NCBI GenBank assembly: GCA_036365455.1 | Contig: JAWQUS010000011.1 | Span: 4,608,001-4,672,000, forward strand | DNA: 64,000 nucleotides | Direction: 5' to 3' | DNA from: Macrosoma leucophasiata | Lineage: Eukaryota; Arthropoda; Insecta; Lepidoptera; Hedylidae | Shown here: positions 10,730 to 22,114 of the stretch, one piece after another | How the letters are laid out: each line of letters begins with the position of its first letter | Numbering within the stretch: the first letter of the stretch is position 1 | The notes under the pieces: model-generated | Databases searched by the model: none | Told to the model about the DNA's origin: nothing | Seen by the model: only the letters and a program-made list of their open reading frames with translations | Position numbers and translations under genes: made by a program

Positions 10730-11590
10730 TTGTATTTAATCTTCGTAAGTCTATAAAACAGCTTTCACCAGCTTCCAGGGATGGAACAAGCTGTAAATGT
10801 TTTAGTTAAGTAACAAAAAAATACCCAATTTTTTATTGTTAAACAGAAATAACATAAGTGGTAACAAATTACAACATTAAGAATATTTCGCGAACTTTAT
10901 ATACCTACATAGGTATATTTTTTATGGAAAAAACCAAACAACTTCTGATACACAATTGACCACATTGACTAATCAAACCAACATTAGAACGAGGCCAGAT
11001 TAATCTAAATACTTATCAAGTGTGTTTCTAGCAACCGATCGAGGATACGGAAGACTGACTCACTAACGTCAAACAATTTATGTTGTTCTATTCCCGTGAT
11101 TAGTCGTTTATCACAATTCAAATCTATAAAAACATTAAAGAATTGAAAGCGACCCGAGAGTTTGTTTTAAAATGTTTTATAACTAAATTTGTGAACCCTT
11201 TTCGAAATCTAATAAGATTCTTCAATCTGAAGCGATACTAAAATCAATTACTAAGTGGTGGCAAAGTTTCAGCGTAAGGGAACGAAGGCACAACAAATGT
11301 TCTGATTAGATGACACCTAATGACGGCTCAGTAATTATAATAATATATTATTTCTTGTCTCTAGAGAGGACTAAAATATATGCAACTTTTTACCCTCCCA
11401 GGAATACGGGCGGAGGTAAAGGCAATGATTATAGTGCTGCTATCTAAATCCTCTTCATCACGAACGTGGTCGGAATGTCAATTTGCTACTTGTAATATAC
11501 ACAAAAAACGTATCTGTCATAAAGTTCCAATCCACAGCAATTTAAAATTTATTTTGTTTCTTATTTAACATTCCCAATTCAGAAAGATAC
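10730..11590. other. Unassigned AT-rich DNA
   Basis: No gene or repeat family was recognised. The 62-codon frame at 11380 has no known motif, splice pattern or start context worth calling. Confidence 0.3.
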
Positions 11591-11593
11591 TCA

Positions 11594-11743
11594 TACCCCC
11601 TTATTCATGAACGTACATTAGTTACGTTTCATCTATAGAATGCTTTGTCTTTGTCAGTTTCACTGTCAAATGTGCAGGATAGAAAAAGACAAAGGAGAGA
11701 TTAGCAACACTTTAGCTGAAATACGTTTAAAAATAAGGGGGTA
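11594..11743. mobile_element. TA-flanked MITE family M, copy 1 (11596-11741)
   Basis: A 146-bp element starting CCCCCTTATTCATGAACG and ending TTAAAAATAAGGGGG, so the ends are inverted repeats. TA lies on both outer sides, as for Tc1/mariner-type insertions. The core contains AGAATGCTTTGTCTTTGTCA and GTGCAGGATAGAAAAAGACA. A second, 5'-shortened copy is inserted in a SINE at about 60109-60231. Confidence 0.85.
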
Positions 11744-11749
11744 ACCCCC

Positions 11750-12505
11750 TATATCATAATAGTGTATATTAAAAATTGAATTAATCTCATTCACAGTCGT
11801 TCATTTTCTTTTCAATATTTTTGCTGCACATTTCAAGCAAAATACTACCTACTTACAAAGTATAATTAATAGCTAAATCATATTTGCAAATAAAAATTAC
11901 TATCCCACTATTGTGATTCTGAATAATTTCAGAAGTAGGTATATAATTACGATAGTGAAATCGGCATGCTATTTACAATTGCTGATGAAATCATATTGCA
12001 GGTAGTTAAACATATTATGATGCCAGGCATACCAAAGTGGGCGACATTTCTCTTTATGTCCTCTTAGGGCATAAAGGTTGAGATTGCATCAGAAGGTGAA
12101 AAGCTTTCGTTTCGACCCACGCGATTTACTGTTTATTTCGAAACATAGGTTATTGTGTTGCATTTAACTCGCCAGAGTAGGTACATAAAGAGTTACAAAA
12201 AAGAGCGCGCTTTTTGGAAATATAAAAAAAATTCACTGGAATCTAGTGTTAGATAATATCCTGTCAGTTTAAAAGTGGAATTTTGTAAGCCCTTAAAGAT
12301 TTGACAAGCAATCTGGATAGTGTGAATATATCGAAGCTGAATCTGCTTGTTCCGATTCAAAGTTACAAGCTTTAAAAATTAAAACTCTGAAACCACTGAA
12401 CTTAACACATATTTATTGGTGTGATAAGTCTAATTACATAATATTCAATATAAAAACTGAAGTAAATTATCGTTTAACATGTTCTACATCGGAATTATCC
12501 CTACT
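11750..12505. other. Unassigned AT-rich DNA
   Basis: No gene, RNA or clear mobile element was recognised between the MITE and the interspersed repeat at 12508. Confidence 0.3.
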
Positions 12506-12507
12506 AT

Positions 12508-12690
12508 AATATTATAAATGCGACAGTAACTCTGTCTGTCTGTTACCTTTTCACATCCAAACGACTGAATCGATTTTAATAAAATTTGGTACAGAGACAG
12601 AGTTGAATTTGAGAAAGAACATAGGCTACTTTTTAAACGACATCCAGTCGGGCGAATCCGCGTTCAACAGCATAGAAGTACAGCATAGTA
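12508..12690 (+). repeat. Lepidopteran interspersed repeat (ATTATAAATGCGA...GGGCGAA type)
   Basis: Ordered blocks ATAATATTATAAATGCGACA, GTAACTCTGTCTGTCTGTTA, GACTGAATCGATTTTAATAA, ATAGGCTACTTTTTA and CAGTCGGGCGAATCCGCG follow the standard layout of a very common lepidopteran repeat. The copy is diverged. Confidence 0.7.
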
Positions 12691-12870
12691 TATATCTCAG
12701 TATAGGGTTCGAAATTCGAATTCCAGGTTGGAAGAAAAGGAAGTAACGTATGATTTTCCTAATCGGAAAGATAGTGAGTAGTAGTAGGTACCTTTGGAAA
12801 ATGAACGTGGCACATAAGATTAAAAAATGCTTAGGTAAATCGAAACAAAGCGATCGTCGATATAACAAGG

Positions 12871-13083
12871 TGCCAAACTAGCATGCAGTTCACATAGATG
12901 TTAAGTGATGACTGCACCCCTGGAATCTAAGTTGCTGTCTCTGTTATAGTTATTACGGGGCAATACATTACCATAAACCAACCGGGACACTATAGTGCTG
13001 AACACTACCATTTGGCGGCAGATAGATTTGCTAATACAGTGGTGCCTACGCCCACACCTAATACTCTACCACCAGTGAAAAAA
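12871..13083 (-). mobile_element. SINE family B, reverse copy
   Basis: Reverse-oriented copy starting GCCAAACTAGCATGCAGTTC and ending CTCTACCACCAGT, lacking the 'CATCTGCATTTTGACC' block. It faces the next SINE-B copy (13177) across about 90 bp, making an imperfect inverted pair. Confidence 0.85.
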
Positions 13084-13176
13084 TCAAAAATTTCTGCCAA
13101 CTTCTTCCAGAAAACATACACGTAAAGTAACTTTTGGCTACTACCATTGCAGCATAAGTGTACACGAGGTAAGCTG

Positions 13177-13458
13177 TTTTACTGGTAGTAGAGCTCCAGT
13201 GACGGAGCTCGCGGGCGTAGGCACCACCGCATTACCTAATTTACTTGGCGCTAAATGGTAGTGTTTAGCAATATCGTGTTCCGGTCAGGTGGTAATGTAC
13301 GGCCCTGTAATTTCCGGAACAGAGGCATAATACCTTAGGCCTCAGGAGTGGTAATGCATCTGCATTTTGACCTTGGTCTTCATGTAAGTGTCTACAGGCT
13401 GCAGTTACCACTTAACATCAATGTGAACTGCATGCTTGTTTGCCATTACATAAAAAAA
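13177..13458 (+). mobile_element. SINE family B, full length
   Basis: A 280-bp copy from ACTGGTAGTAGAGCTCCAGT through CGTAGGCACCACCGCATTAC, GTAATGTACGGCCCTGTAAT and GCATCTGCATTTTGACC. It ends at TTGCCATTACATAAAAAAAA. This is the commonest repeat in the window, with about 17 copies on both strands. There is an A-rich 3' end and no open frame, and I do not see an obvious tRNA head. Confidence 0.9.
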
Positions 13459-13831
13459 AGCTTAATTAAATGAGTTCACGTACGATAGATTATGTTGTCT
13501 GTACGCAATCTGTCGTACGTCAACGTATTTGGTACTCAACTCTCTGCAATTAGGAATAATTTCATGTTTACTTTTATAAAAAAAAAACTCGTTTCTAACC
13601 TTTCTAAACGGCGACGTAATGGCGCCTCGGTGACACACCGACCAACTGACATCGCACACTTCACGCGCCAGCCACCGGGCCATTTGATGGCGCTAATAAT
13701 AAAAGTAATTACCTTTATGGCCTTTATTAGCCGACATTTCAAGCGAAATGTTTCGATTCGCACATGTGGTATCTGGTATGCGTATTAAGTGTGCATTTTT
13801 TATACGTAAAACCAGGACTCTATTACTAAGT

Positions 13832-13965
13832 GCGAGATTCACAGACCGCACTACGACTTTACTTTGAGCAAAGTATGCTTAGAACTGTCAGAAATGTATG
13901 GGTTTTGACAGTTCGAAGTATACTTTGCTCGAAAGTAAAGTCGTAGTGCGGTCTGTGAATCTCGC
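13832..13965. mobile_element. Palindromic MITE family F, near-perfect copy
   Basis: A 134-bp element. The left arm GCGAGATTCACAGACCGCAC continuing through ACGACTTTACTTTGAGCAAA is mirrored by the right arm ending GTGCGGTCTGTGAATCTCGC. Nearly the whole element folds on itself, with the core AACTGTCAGAAATGTATGGG as loop. A degenerate copy is at 9460. Confidence 0.9.
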
Positions 13966-13969
13966 CCTA

Positions 13970-14098
13970 AGACTCCGCTGTCCGTTTGTCTGTCTCTCTG
14001 TCACCAGGAATCGCATGTATCTCATCAACCGTGATAGTTAAAACAGCTGAAAATTTCAGATTCTGTTGTTAATAAAAATGTTACAAATACAAAAAAAA
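13970..14098 (+). repeat. Lepidopteran interspersed repeat (GACTCCGCTGTCCGT type)
   Basis: AAGACTCCGCTGTCCGTTTG, TGTCTCTCTGTCACCAGG, TGTATCTCATCAACCGTGAT and a terminal AATACAAAAAAAAA form a familiar lepidopteran repeat. The 3' end of a related type, GACAGACACAAGGGAACCG, is at 25540-25600. Confidence 0.65.
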
Positions 14099-14102
14099 AG
14101 AC

Positions 14103-14141
14103 GTTGTGTTTGCTGTATGGTTCCCATACAGCAAACACAAC
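14103..14141. repeat. Perfect 18-bp-arm hairpin
   Basis: GTTGTGTTTGCTGTATGG (14103-14120) and its exact complement (14124-14141) are separated by TTC. An A9 run precedes it and T6 follows shortly after. In RNA it would form an 18-bp stem with a 3-base loop. No role can be assigned. Confidence 0.9.
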
Positions 14142-14829
14142 AATTTTTTGTTGTTTCTTTATAGATAACTAGGTTTTGATCGCGACTACATCCGCGTGTA
14201 CTTCATCCATCCATTGGTTTTTTCGTTAAAGACTAATAAACATCCATACTCACAAACTTTCACATTTATAATATTAGTGGAATGGTTACCGTACCAGGAG
14301 AAAATATGATTTTCGTTTTTGTTTATAAGTAAAATCAATTTTTATTGACATTTATAAAGATCCGGCCGTAATCCTGAGTTATACTAGAGCCTAAACATTT
14401 TAAAATCTAAGCAATTTCCTGTGGTATGATACCTCACTCGACTACCGCAAGCTCCGACGTCATTGAAGGAAAACGTGACCTCCTCTGAGGTACCTATCTT
14501 TACTCCTGTGTAAAGAGATATTCCTTCATGAAACGTGATCATACGCCTCATGTATTTTGGTAGACGAAATATAATGTTATCAATATTTATTTCGTTCGCC
14601 AGCGGAGGTCAAGCGTAGACCACAGATTAATGTTAACAGTTTCATATTTAAAATTACGATGTAGGTTTGAAGGATAATTAGCATTAGGACGCATTTGAAA
14701 GTGTTAACAGTGTTTATCCTGTGTGAATCCTAAAATACAAGGATGACTCAGTTTACGATTCAATGCGTACCTTTATCAAAGATATTGTACATAAAACTTT
14801 TATGTTACAGTGAAATAAATATGTTTCAT

Positions 14830-16395
14830 CTTTACTCATCATCATCATCATATCAGCCATAGGACGTCCACTGCTGAACATAGGCCTCCCCCAATGACCT
14901 CCATGACGACCGATCGGAAGCGACGTGCATCCAGCGGGTACCTTGACTAGGTCGTCGGTCCATCTTGCAGGTGGACGTCCTACGCTGCGTTTTCCGATAT
15001 GTGGTCTCCACTCAAGAACCTTTCTGCCCCAGCGGCTATCTGCAGTATCATTGAACGTCGTTCTGCCATAAGGTTGAGGGTTTGATCGGTAAGTTTTTGA
15101 GGTCTATTTCGTCGGCGAGTTTTAAAGTATTTATACCCCACCGACTGGACAGTTTCTACCAACCTGTCATTCATATCGTCCACTGTGATGCAATCCTCCA
15201 GGCAAGCAAAGCGATTTTGCAATTCGAGCTGAAAGCTCTCGGGGTTTTGTAAACAGTAGGTCGGAGCGTAGACTTCATTAGAGGAGATCTTTCGATCTTG
15301 ATGTTTAAATTCAATGTGCCCCTAACCATTCGGTGATCACTTCCGGTTTTCACCCTGTGAATCACGGAGACATCATTGAATATGTATTTCTTGGTGGTCA
15401 TAATGAAGTCTATCTAATTTTTTGTGGAACCGTCGGGGCTCATCCAGGTCCATTTCCTATGAGGCGGCTTCTTGAAAAAGGAGTTCATCATAAAAAGTTC
15501 CTCCTTCTCCAGAAAGTTGGCCAGCCTCTGGCCCCTAGGGTTCCGATTCCCACATCCAAATTGCCCCACTCTCAGCTCATTATCGCATCTCTTGCCCAGC
15601 TTTGCGTTGAAGTCTCCCATTACAACAGTGAAATACGTTTTGGAAGTATGTATGGCTCTACTAATGTCCTCATACATAGCTTCCACCTCGTCATCCGGGT
15701 GTGCCGAGGTCGGTGCGTAGACCTGGATGACCTTCAAGGAATATCTCTTGGATATTATGAGTATCAGGTACGCGACCCTACTCGACACACTCGTGATGCA
15801 TACAATGTTGTTAACGAGAGACTTGTGGACGATAAACCCGACACCACCTTGGGACTGCTGGTCGCCCTCCCGGTAGTAGAACAAGTTGCCAGACTTCAGG
15901 GTTATCGTGTCCTCTCCTCTCTACGGACTTCAGATAGACCTAAGATGTCCCAGTGCAACTTGTTCAATTCTTTTTCCAGCTCAGTAATTTTCTCGTCTGT
16001 CCTTAACGTGCGTGTATTGTATGTTACCAGTGATAACCTACGTCGGTTTTCACCAGTGATAACCTACGTCGGTTTTCCGTTGTGCATGCCGAAGTAGTTT
16101 GACGGAAGCGACTCACCCGGAGATTCTTAGCACCCCTGGCTCCAGAGCTCGACCAGCGCCCGTCTACGCCGGTTTTGCTTCTGGAGCCGCCGGGCACTTG
16201 GGCCCTTTTTCTCGTCTGCATTTCCATCTTGGGGGGGTTTAGACCATAACCCACCACGCTGGTCCAGTGCCTGTTGGCAGGTCGCCAGAGCCTCGTTTGT
16301 TGTGTAGCAGGGTGCACCTCGTGCAGGTGAGGTTGGCTTGAGTCTCGATGGTGTTGATTGAGACCCCTTACGATCTTTACTAGCATGCATACTTA
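14830..16395 (-). mobile_element. RTE-type LINE lacking the reverse-transcriptase domain
   Basis: The minus strand carries, in order, the 5' part of the ORF (16390-16127), an exonuclease/endonuclease/phosphatase-type apurinic endonuclease (about 15884-15414), a linker (15401-15171 and 15222-14980 in shifted frames), and the C-terminal tail ending in the GGACGTCCACTGCTGAAC block. The reverse-transcriptase core that normally separates linker and tail is missing. The linker joins the tail directly near 15000-15060. A 26-bp tandem duplication at 16026-16077 also breaks the frame. The element is dead. Confidence 0.85.
15414..15884 (-). pseudogene. LINE apurinic/apyrimidinic endonuclease domain (broken ORF)
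   Basis: The 156-residue frame has the order expected of RTE-type endonucleases: GGVGFIVHKSL, IQVYAPTSAHPDDEVEAMYE, VVMGDFNAKLG (GDFN active-site block) and KWTWMSPDG near the end. It would nick target DNA to start target-primed reverse transcription. The initial methionine is internal to the domain. The true start lay upstream, cut off by the 26-bp duplication and other shifts. The 254-codon plus-strand frame over this region is its antisense shadow. No neighbouring gene is linked to it. Confidence 0.8.
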
Positions 16396-16404
16396 TTAAG
16401 CTAC

Positions 16405-16470
16405 TCTTCTATTGTTCTGATTGTTTGTACTTTTATGCCAATAAATTATTCTTATTCTTCTTCTTATAGT
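16405..16470 (+). repeat. LINE-like 3' tail (TGCCAATAAATTATTCTTATTC)
   Basis: The string TTGTACTTTTATGCCAATAA followed by TTATTCTTATTCTTCTTCTT resembles a retroelement 3' end with a simple-sequence tail and an AATAAA signal. It abuts the 5' end of the minus-strand LINE. Confidence 0.45.
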
Positions 16471-16488
16471 TTCAATTTCTAGAATATA

Positions 16489-16642
16489 TGCCCCCGTAAT
16501 AACTATCACAGAGATATAACGACTAAGGCCTCAGGGGTGGCAACACATATCCATTTTGACTTCTGGTCTTTCGTGTCTATAGACAGCATTCGTCACTTGA
16601 TATAACGGCATGCTTGTTCACCTTCATTACATTAAAAAACAT
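16489..16642 (+). mobile_element. SINE family B, 5'-truncated
   Basis: Contains CCCCGTAATAACTATCACAG, AAGGCCTCAGGGGTGG and GGCATGCTTGTTCACC, and ends ATTACATTAAAAAAC. The 5' 130 bp of the family is missing. Confidence 0.75.
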
Positions 16643-18363
16643 GTCTACCGACTAATGTCACAAGTCCTACATATTATGTACCCAAGACAAAATTAAACAT
16701 AGTACAACTGATGTTTCGAAGCTATGTCTTACCGTCCCGTCGCGCCCCGGTCCCGCACTTTCCTTTAGGAGGGAGTGTGACCGACCATAAAAATGGGAGA
16801 TACGCGGCCTGCACACGACGCACAGCCTAACATCCAATTACTAACTTACCGCTTAACTGAAGCTATTTTGTTGTAATTTACATGATACTGGCTGCAGATA
16901 ATATATAAATACGTACATATAAAATAAATAAATACGTATGTATAACAAGAGAATACTTAATGGTATGACGTCAAATACGAAACCGTGTTCGTACACATAC
17001 AAATGTGTACATACTGAGGTTCAGTGAAGAATCTTCCCGCTTATTCAAAAATCAATCAAATATAGCTTTTATTATCCCGATATAACGTGTACATGTGGTC
17101 AAGTGGCCGGTACCCTGATACCTAGTACCTATGTAAATTAACACGAAAAAAAATAGTAATAATGTTTGCAAACTTTCCTGTCTGTCGCTTGAACAGTAAT
17201 CCATAGTTTGACAAGTTAAGACAAAAATACTTGACAAGTTTGATCTGTACCACTTATTTCGTAAGATAAGTAGCTAAGACGTGACAGGCTACCTATTTAC
17301 CGATGATCATCAATAAATTAACACTGCAGAACTAAATAAAGATATATTATTAGTTCCTTTTTGAGGTGCCTTTTTTAGTACCACAATAAAGAGACATGAT
17401 TTAAACAATTTAGTTTGATACAGGGTTAGGAAACATTTCGTTTTCTTTGTCAAAATTACAATAAGTCCTGTTACCGTTTTCTTATATTAACTACTACCCC
17501 TGATTTTAATAATGATTTCCATTCAGCAAATTCCAAATTTTGGAGTACAATGGAACGTTTCACTGTATGGTGACCCAAGGCAAAGTAATAAAATGTGTAG
17601 GAAAAATCCGACAGTCAGGTGTGGAACTGGAACTGGACTATTCTTCGCCAGTTCAGGTTTGGACTTCGGTAGCTTAGTGGACAAAAGTGTTGCATCCCAA
17701 AGGCCGCGCGGTCAAGAGACGTCGGCAGTATTTTTTTCTTGTCTGTTTCATTTAAATGGAACGAACACAATTCAGTTTGAAACAACTACATAATTTTACA
17801 AAACCTATCAAATGCATAGCAGTTCCATTGTAACATAAAAAGGAGACATTAATCTCCAAATTATTGAAAATGACACCCAAAATAGGTGTCTCCATAAACC
17901 GATAGGGTAATTCACCTTACCAACCGCAAATGCGATTTTTTTTATAAAGCCATAATTTTTTAAAACTAATACTACATTACATGGTATTAATTACTTCAGA
18001 AACATTACGAACAGCACTAAATTCTTATACTGGCGGTTTGTAGCACCTACCTACTTATCTCGACTTAATACAAACAAAATAGACCAGACATCATACAGAT
18101 ATAGTTCACATGCAGGACCTGTCAGGCGCGCCCCTAGACGCTGTACCATTCGATCTCAAATTAAAATAATACAATATCCACAGTGACGCATAAATATTCA
18201 TGACACGACATCATTTGCATGGGTAATTGATACAAGTAAAACGTTACTATGACAGCGCAATCGTTTTCATTCAAGTGAGCCATGCCATTGGTTGTTGAAA
18301 TATTGCGCCCTGATAAATGCATATTACTACCTACATTAATTTAAGTTTTTTTAACTTAATGAT
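16643..18363. other. Unassigned DNA
   Basis: No gene was recognised. A stretch near 17660-17715 (GGACTTCGGTAGCTTAGTGG) resembles the start of the family-T tRNA-like sequence but lacks a matching T arm. The 93-codon frame at 17512 has no known motif. Confidence 0.3.
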
Positions 18364-18735
18364 GGCATGCAGCATTCAGTTCACATGGATGGTAAGTGAC
18401 GATTGCATATTCGTTTACAAAAATAAACAAAAACATAATGCAGATGCGATGCCACTCGCGAGGACTACGACTACTGTACTAGACTACTGTTTTGCCTCTG
18501 TGATTGTTATTACAGGGTCGAATATTACCATCTACACAGTTAAGTTAAGTTTTATAGGTTAAGTTTACCATTTGTTAATTTTTTATAGTGCAAGAAATAA
18601 AAGGTTTTTTTTTTATTTTATTTATTATATTACCATCTAACCGGAACGCTATAGTCGTGAACACTAACTACTATTTGGTAGCAGATAGATTAGGTGATGC
18701 TGTTCGCCCTCTAGCTCAGAGGCTCCGACACTACA
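18364..18735 (-). mobile_element. SINE family B, reverse copy with internal insertion
   Basis: Starts GGCATGCAGCATTCAGTTCA and has CAGATGCGATGCCACTC and TTATTACAGGGTCGAATATT. It is then interrupted by about 100 bp (18540-18640) before TTACCATCTAACCGGAACGC and GCAGATAGATTAGGTGATGC. The interruption repeats the words TAAGTT and TTACCAT. Confidence 0.7.
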
Positions 18736-18964
18736 GTCAAATAAAAATATTTAAAAAAATAAGATTTCATGTCGTATACTTCTAACACCTAAACTATTGC
18801 TGCACTTGAAATCTAGCGTTCTATGCGCTTGACCAATCCGATTTGTTGACTCTGAGTACTACGGGTGTTAATGGGAAAATGTGTCCCATAATGTCGTCAG
18901 AAGCTCACCTAATATTTTTGCCAAATTATCGAATAATTGGAAGATCTTTTCTCCTCTGGCGGCA

Positions 18965-19065
18965 ACCATACTATTGTAAACATCTTTGGAGATGGCTTTT
19001 CTCCAGCAGTGGACGTTTTACGGCTAAAGTGGACAATGTCACACATATACGGAAACGTTCCAGAA
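18965..19065 (+). mobile_element. RTE-type LINE 3' tail fragment
   Basis: GGAGATGGCTTTTCTCCAGCAGTGGACGTTTTACGGCT matches, in pieces, the end of the RTE-type LINE. Only about 60 bp are recognisable. Confidence 0.55.
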
Positions 19066-19829
19066 AATGACAAAAATTAAAATGCCGCACATTTATCTCT
19101 ACAACTCTACCTTGTATGACATAATACATACAACAAAATTAAACATAAATATAGGAAACGTCAACGTGATTACAAGTCGTTAGCAGAATAAAATGCGATA
19201 CATCAAAACGATGGTAATACGTCGTGCGCACGCGGCGTCCATTGTAGTCAGGGTGACCATACGTCATTAGGTTAATTTTGCAAAAGTTCCTGAATTTATC
19301 ATACAAAATGTAGATGATGGTTTCGTTAAACTGATATAATACATGTTTCAAGATTATTATTTTTTAATATGTGTGTAGGTGCACGTCTGATTGACGGAAC
19401 AGCCTTCACATCTACTTCACCAGGCAAGTGGTGAGTACAAATGATTAAGGGAATACTTTTGGGACGAAGGCTCGGCTTGAGGTATCACTGGCGATTGTAA
19501 GACAAATGTGACTACAGTGAGAGAGAGAGAGACAGTGACTACAACACAACGATCACCAATTCATGCGCTCAAGCAGGACTTGTACCTTATCTGGCCAAGA
19601 AGCGGTCCACCCCAGCGATGTATCTGTCGAATCGGTTCGACTCGTGTGAACGACAGACCGCGAGTGCGTCGAATGTCTAATCTACGAAGACGTCAAGTTA
19701 GCATTCAGATCGCAAGCGCCTCAGATAGTGGACGCCGCTGTCAGATGCAATGCAGCGTCTAGATGTCGTTGAACTGACGGTATGTGTGGTTAAATTCAGC
19801 TCTTATCTAGTAATTAAGCTTATCAGGTA

Positions 19830-19930
19830 ATGTAGAGGTTCTTAACCTTTTTAGATAGCGACCCAAAATGTGTATTTGTTTGAAGCCACCTTGCTGTCAT
19901 GCGACGGATCCAATCAGGATAGAAGCGATT
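19830..19930 (+). repeat. Possible hAT-type repeat end (AGAGGTTCTTAACCTTTTT)
   Basis: AGAGGTTCTTAACCTTTTTAG followed by ATAGCGACCCA resembles the terminus of non-autonomous hAT elements. I found no matching opposite end. Confidence 0.35.
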
Positions 19931-20244
19931 ATACATATTATTACCCATTGGATAAGATAGGTATTATAGGACTTACAGCGTCTTTAAAAATTCCCGTGCT
20001 CCAACTTTATACCGCTAACAGATATCTGTGAGATTACGTTAAGGTAGATATATATTTTGGATTACAACTGGGAGTGAAAGTATCCTACAATTTACTATTG
20101 GGCACATTAGATGGTAATGTATAGTATATACGAAAACACTTCCAGGAAAAAGTTAGGCTATTCGAAACTGACAGGATGATGTCATAATCGAAAGCTAAAC
20201 GAAAGCATTTTAGTTAGGCATGTGTGTGTGTATAAATAATAATA

Positions 20245-20600
20245 AAGGCAACCCATTATACGTCCCACTGCTGGGCACGAATCTCTCCCCTTTTTGGGGG
20301 GAGGCCTGGAGCTTACTCCACCACGCTGCTCCAATGCGGATTGGTGGAGGTGGGTGGGTTAGTGGCCAACCCGCTGTCGGGTGTTTTCAAACCGCCTATA
20401 AGGCCTCCGACAAGGTTTAACGACCGACGGCTTAACGTGCCCTCCGAAGCACGGAAACGCGCATTAAATTTGCCACTAGCGATCACCCATCACACTACCC
20501 GACCGCGCCCGTAGTGCTTAACCGAGTGGATCGTATACGATCTACACCAGCCGCCGGGCTATGCGCGCTTCAACACACGCTTCTGACATGTGTATGCTTG
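20245..20600 (+). repeat. GC-rich interspersed repeat (CGGCTTAACGTGCCCTCCGA type)
   Basis: A block markedly more GC-rich than its surroundings contains CCCACTGCTGGGCACGAA, CCACCACGCTGCTCCAATGC, GACGGCTTAACGTGCC and CTCCGAAGCACGG. This is the familiar layout of a lepidopteran LINE 3' region. The frames crossing it (20220, 20514) are not recognisable proteins. Confidence 0.6.
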
Positions 20601-21039
20601 TTTGGAAATCATAAAAAAAATAATAATGACCACACCACAAAATGTAAACCACATGAAACTACGCTCAAAACGTTTACATTGAACAGCGAGCTTCATTCAA
20701 ATAGTAATTCAGTGCTAATGTCTACACGTGTCAACAAAACTGTTACACTGCTTTGGCAGACCGCCATCGGAACATTCCAGTCAGTACTGAATGACGACAG
20801 ACTGACATTCGTGATTTAATTATGTAGCAGATTACCATTATGACTGCGAGTAGTTGCCATAAGTAGTCCATTCAATTTAAGGACATATACCTCATAGAAA
20901 CAGAAATTCCATTGATATCAGAATATCGTCGGGAAAACGAACTTAAAGTAATGAATATGGTGTCCAGATTTGGGGTAGCCAGGAGAGATCAGGATTTTCC
21001 AATAAAAACCAGAAAAATCCTGATATATATATTATGTAT

Positions 21040-21315
21040 TGGAAGTGGCAAACTAGCATTCAGTTCATATTGATGTTAAGTGATGACTGCAGCCTGTAGA
21101 CACACACATGAAGACCAAGGTCAAAATGCAGATGCGTTACCACTCCTGAGGTCTAAGGTGTTATGCCTCTGTGCCGGAAATTAAAGGGCCGTACATTACC
21201 ACCTGACCGGAACACGATAGTGCTGAACACTACCATTTAGCGGCAAGTAAATAAGGTAATGCGGTGGTGCCTACGCCCGTGAGCACCGTCACTGGAGCTC
21301 TACCACCAGTAAAAG
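21040..21315 (-). mobile_element. SINE family B, full length
   Basis: Reverse-oriented copy from GGAAGTGGCAAACTAGCATT to CTCTACCACCAGTAAAA, with all family blocks in order. Confidence 0.9.
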
Positions 21316-21939
21316 TATTGATAACTTCAGACAAAATAGATAAGCTTCTATTATTTTTACAGTGTACAAATACAAAGGTACACACTGTATTCACTACAAA
21401 TGTTTTTCGCATACGCCTCCTAGTCCGCACGACCAATTGTGACGTGCACGCGCACCCTTATCGATACGTCCGTGGGCGAGGCCCAAAGCCCGGGGACCGA
21501 GACCAGAACACGAACTTGTTACTATTAATAATGTCAGATTAGATTATAGCTTATTGCTCGCGTGATGGACGCCCGCGATAGCCTTTTATGCGTTCAATGA
21601 AGACATAACAGTTTTATTGCGCTGGAACAAGTGCAATAAATTCTGAGCTGCGCAACCAACGCGGCCTATCTAGTAATGTTTTTGAATAATGCATCTATGA
21701 GTGTAAAATTTGTTTAATAGGGTGTAAAGTTTATGATTCAGGACGTGGCATATTGGAAATTTTATCGTCATTGAGTTTTCTAATAGTAACTAATATATAC
21801 TAAATATTGACTAGTTTCTCGATTTCAAGCAATGGTGGTGTTAAACAAAGAATCGAGTGCATCTAAAACGCAAACATTCCCAAAAAGATAAATAATCGGA
21901 GAAGAGTTTATAAACGTGGACGGAACTGCGATACAAGCT

Positions 21940-22112
21940 CATGTACGGCCCTGTAATTTCCGGCATAGAGGCATAACACCTAAGGCCTCAGGAGTGGTAA
22001 CGCATCTGCATTTTGACCTTGGTCTTCGTGTGGGTGTCTATAGGCTGCAGTCATCACTTAACATCAATGTGAACTGCATGCTTGTTTGTCATTTCCATTA
22101 CATAAAAAAAAT
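21940..22112 (+). mobile_element. SINE family B, 5'-truncated
   Basis: Begins at CATGTACGGCCCTGTAATTT and ends at ATTACATAAAAAAAATA. It is closely similar to 23720-23880, so fairly young. Confidence 0.9.
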
Positions 22113-22114
22113 AT

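Noticed and set aside
15333..16097. 254-codon plus-strand ORF
   Set aside because: It is the antisense shadow of the LINE endonuclease frame on the minus strand, whose motifs (GDFN, QVYAPTS) are clear.
17660..17720. Another family-T tRNA-like copy
   Set aside because: Only GGACTTCGGTAGCTTAGTGG resembles it; there is no T arm and no head or tail.
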